Positions 24,316 through 25,662 of a stretch of 25,662 nt of DNA are shown piece by piece. Position numbers and translations under genes: made by a program. The first letter of the stretch is position 1. Every line of letters begins with the position of its first letter. The stretch lies in assembly GCA_965371945.1 (NCBI GenBank), contig CBDVAK010000010.1, positions 1-25,662 of the forward strand. The letters are read 5' to 3'. This DNA is from CBDVAK01 sp965371945 (GTDB lineage Bacteria > Pseudomonadota > Gammaproteobacteria > Competibacterales > JAHEDQ01). The notes beneath the pieces are model-generated. The model was not told the origin of the DNA. It searched no databases and saw nothing but the letters and a program-made list of their open reading frames with translations.

Positions 24316-25236
24316 ATGAACTTCGCCGACCGTGACGGCGTGATCTGGATGGATGGTGAGATGGTGCCCTGGCGTGACGCCAAGGTGCATGTACTGACCC
24401 ACACTCTGCACTATGGCATGGGTGTGTTCGAAGGTATTCGGGCTTACCGGACCGACAGCGGACCGGCAATCTTTCGACTCGACGCCCATACCCGCCGTTT
24501 GTTCCGATCGGCCAAGATCATGGCAATGACGCTGCCCTATGACCAGCAGCAGATCAACGACGCCTGTCTGGCAGCGGTGCGCGACAACGGGCTGGAAAGT
24601 GCGTATATCAGGCCGATGGCGTTTCTGGGGTCGGAAGGCATGGGTCTGCGGGCCGACAATCTCAGCGTGCACCTGATGGTGGCTGCCTGGGATTGGGGCG
24701 CCTATCTCGGGGCCGACAATATCGAGCGCGGCATACGTATCCACACTTCTTCGTTTGCGCGCCACCATGTCAATGTCGGCATGGTCAAGGCCAAGGCCAA
24801 TGGCAACTACATCAACTCCATGCTGGCCCTGCAGGAAGCGCTGCGCAACGGCTATGACGAGGCCCTGTTGCTCGATACCGAGGGCTACGTGGCCGAAGGC
24901 AGTGGCGAGAATATCTTTATCGTTCGCGACGGCGTGATCTACACCCCCGCGCTGACCGCCTGTCTGGAAGGCATCACCCGCGAGACCATCCTTCAATTCT
25001 GTATCGACGAGGGAATCGAGGTTCGCGAAAAGCAGATTACCCGCGATGAGGTATATATCGCCGATGAAGCCTTTTTCACCGGTACCGCCGCGGAAGTCAC
25101 GCCGATCCGGGAACTCGATGGCCGAGCCATCGGCGAGGGCACACGCGGTCCGGTGACCGAACGGCTGCAGAGCATGTATTTCGACCAGGTGCACGGTCGC
25201 CGGGATGCCTACCCGGACTGGCTGACGCCGGTTTGA
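24316..25236 (+). CDS. ilvE: Branched-chain amino acid aminotransferase
   Basis: This 306-residue PLP enzyme (fold type IV) makes the last transfer in leucine, isoleucine and valine synthesis. It shows the N-terminal VIWMDGEMVPWRDAKVHVLT, LHYGMGVFEGIRAY, and AKANGNYINSMLALQEA with the PLP-binding lysine (Lys160). Further on are EALLLDTEGYVAEGSGENIF and the phosphate-binding FFTGTAAEVTPIRELDGR. The length fits the family (E. coli 309). ATG 24316 is preceded by GGGGGAT. D-amino acid aminotransferases and aminodeoxychorismate lyases share the fold, but the segments here are those of IlvE. It lies 61 nt downstream of glnE. Confidence 0.96.
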   Translation: MNFADRDGVIWMDGEMVPWRDAKVHVLTHTLHYGMGVFEGIRAYRTDSGPAIFRLDAHTRRLFRSAKIMAMTLPYDQQQINDACLAAVRDNGLESAYIRPMAFLGSEGMGLRADNLSVHLMVAAWDWGAYLGADNIERGIRIHTSSFARHHVNVGMVKAKANGNYINSMLALQEALRNGYDEALLLDTEGYVAEGSGENIFIVRDGVIYTPALTACLEGITRETILQFCIDEGIEVREKQITRDEVYIADEAFFTGTAAEVTPIRELDGRAIGEGTRGPVTERLQSMYFDQVHGRRDAYPDWLTPV

Positions 25237-25253
25237 TGCGAGCGCCCACACGC

Positions 25254-25410
25254 GTGTAACCCACCGGACGCGGAAACGAGGTCTGGGTGGCGCATGTTGG
25301 GGGTGTCGGCGGCAGGGATGCCGCCGTCAAGCCTACATGGACGTATTCACGGCGCCCCCCAGCATGCGTTACCCAGACCGAACCCTGCAACTGCAGGTGA
25401 CGGGTTACAC
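25254..25410. repeat. Intergenic hairpin repeat, copy B, with outer inverted repeat
   Basis: The core 25280-25379 is 100 bp. GGTCTGGGT (25280-25288) and ACCCAGACC (25371-25379) form its ends, and the arms match over 24 bp with three or four differences. Inside lies CGGCGGC (25307-25313), AGGGAT, GCCGCCG (25320-25326). Outside it GTGTAACCC (25254-25262) and GGGTTACAC (25402-25410) also pair, giving a 157-bp nested structure. Positions 25280-25353 are homologous to 1-74 on the opposite strand (about 80 percent). No ORF is present. It fills the gap between ilvE and the next gene. Confidence 0.85.
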
Positions 25411-25468
25411 CCCGCCGCAGGCTATTGAAATGTTACACTGCTGGTAACCCACTGGAGAACCCGCATCG

Positions 25469-25662
25469 ATGGCTGAGCCTGCCCAACTGATACCCGCCAA
25501 TGCCGAGAATCTGTATCAGGTTACTCGCGACCAGCTACCCCTGAGCTGCCCCATGCCGGGCATGTCATTGTGGAATTCTCATCCACGGGTGTATCTGCCG
25601 GTCGAAGAAGCGGGACACGCCACCTGCCCCTATTGCGGAGCGGAGTATGTCCTGGTCGACTC
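25469..25662 (+). CDS. Zinc-finger domain protein (partial, runs off window)
   Basis: Sixty-four codons are visible before the window ends. The N-terminus MAEPAQLIPANAENLYQV is followed by CPMPGMSLWNSHPRVYLP and ATCPYCGAEYVL. The pattern Cys-Pro-Met-Pro, a His-Pro-Arg-Val-Tyr-Leu segment and a closing Cys-x2-Cys is that of the short CHCC zinc-finger family (related to mitochondrial NDUFS6) found next to ilvE in many Gammaproteobacteria. The function there is unknown. The ATG at 25469 has GGAG (25454-25457) 11 bases upstream. The family is usually about 60-80 residues, so little is missing. Confidence 0.88.
   Translation, partial: MAEPAQLIPANAENLYQVTRDQLPLSCPMPGMSLWNSHPRVYLPVEEAGHATCPYCGAEYVLVD

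Overview
The window reads as chromosomal DNA of a gammaproteobacterium. The strongest evidence is gene order: rhlB diverging from trxA-rho, a long leftward aroQ-accB-accC-prmA-dusB-fis-purH-purD string, fxsA-groES-groEL, and glnE-ilvE followed by a short zinc-finger gene. These neighbourhoods are typical of Gammaproteobacteria. The Fe-S/CCG protein beside a short rubrerythrin, and the intergenic hairpin repeats, remind me of Chromatiales-like sulfur bacteria. That lineage guess is inference only.

Layout. 1-74 is a partial copy of an intergenic hairpin repeat. 149-2115 (minus) holds rubrerythrin and, downstream of it, a heterodisulfide-reductase-related Fe-S protein, probably a peroxide or redox-stress pair. 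sixA (2464-2943, plus) converges on rhlB (3099-4460, minus). trxA (4633-4959) and rho (5125-6381) run rightward. Between rho and the next gene lies the N-terminal remnant of an Ap4A phosphorylase (ATP adenylyltransferase) gene on the minus strand. 6831-10402 is a two-gene type I secretion locus: an HlyB-like ABC exporter with a degenerate C39 domain, then an HlyD-like adaptor. No cargo gene and no TolC are in view. A 159-bp almost fully palindromic, MITE-like element flanked by CTAG separates it from purD and touches the purD stop codon.

10572-18265 (minus) is one tightly packed run covering the shikimate pathway (aroQ), fatty-acid initiation (accB, accC), ribosomal protein L11 methylation (prmA), tRNA dihydrouridylation (dusB), nucleoid control (fis) and purine synthesis (purH, purD). 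Several junctions overlap or abut. Rightward from 18533 come fxsA and groES-groEL. The groES upstream region carries a sigma32-type promoter, a sigma70-type promoter and a perfect CIRCE operator, so two heat-shock systems probably converge there. A strong intrinsic terminator ends groEL. glnE (nitrogen regulation), ilvE (branched-chain amino acids) and a truncated zinc-finger ORF close the window, with a complete 100-bp copy of the hairpin repeat between the last two.

Most of the window is conserved housekeeping. The unusual material is the segment from rho to purD (gene remnant, orphan secretion pair, palindromic element), the repeat family present at both ends, and the layered groES control region.
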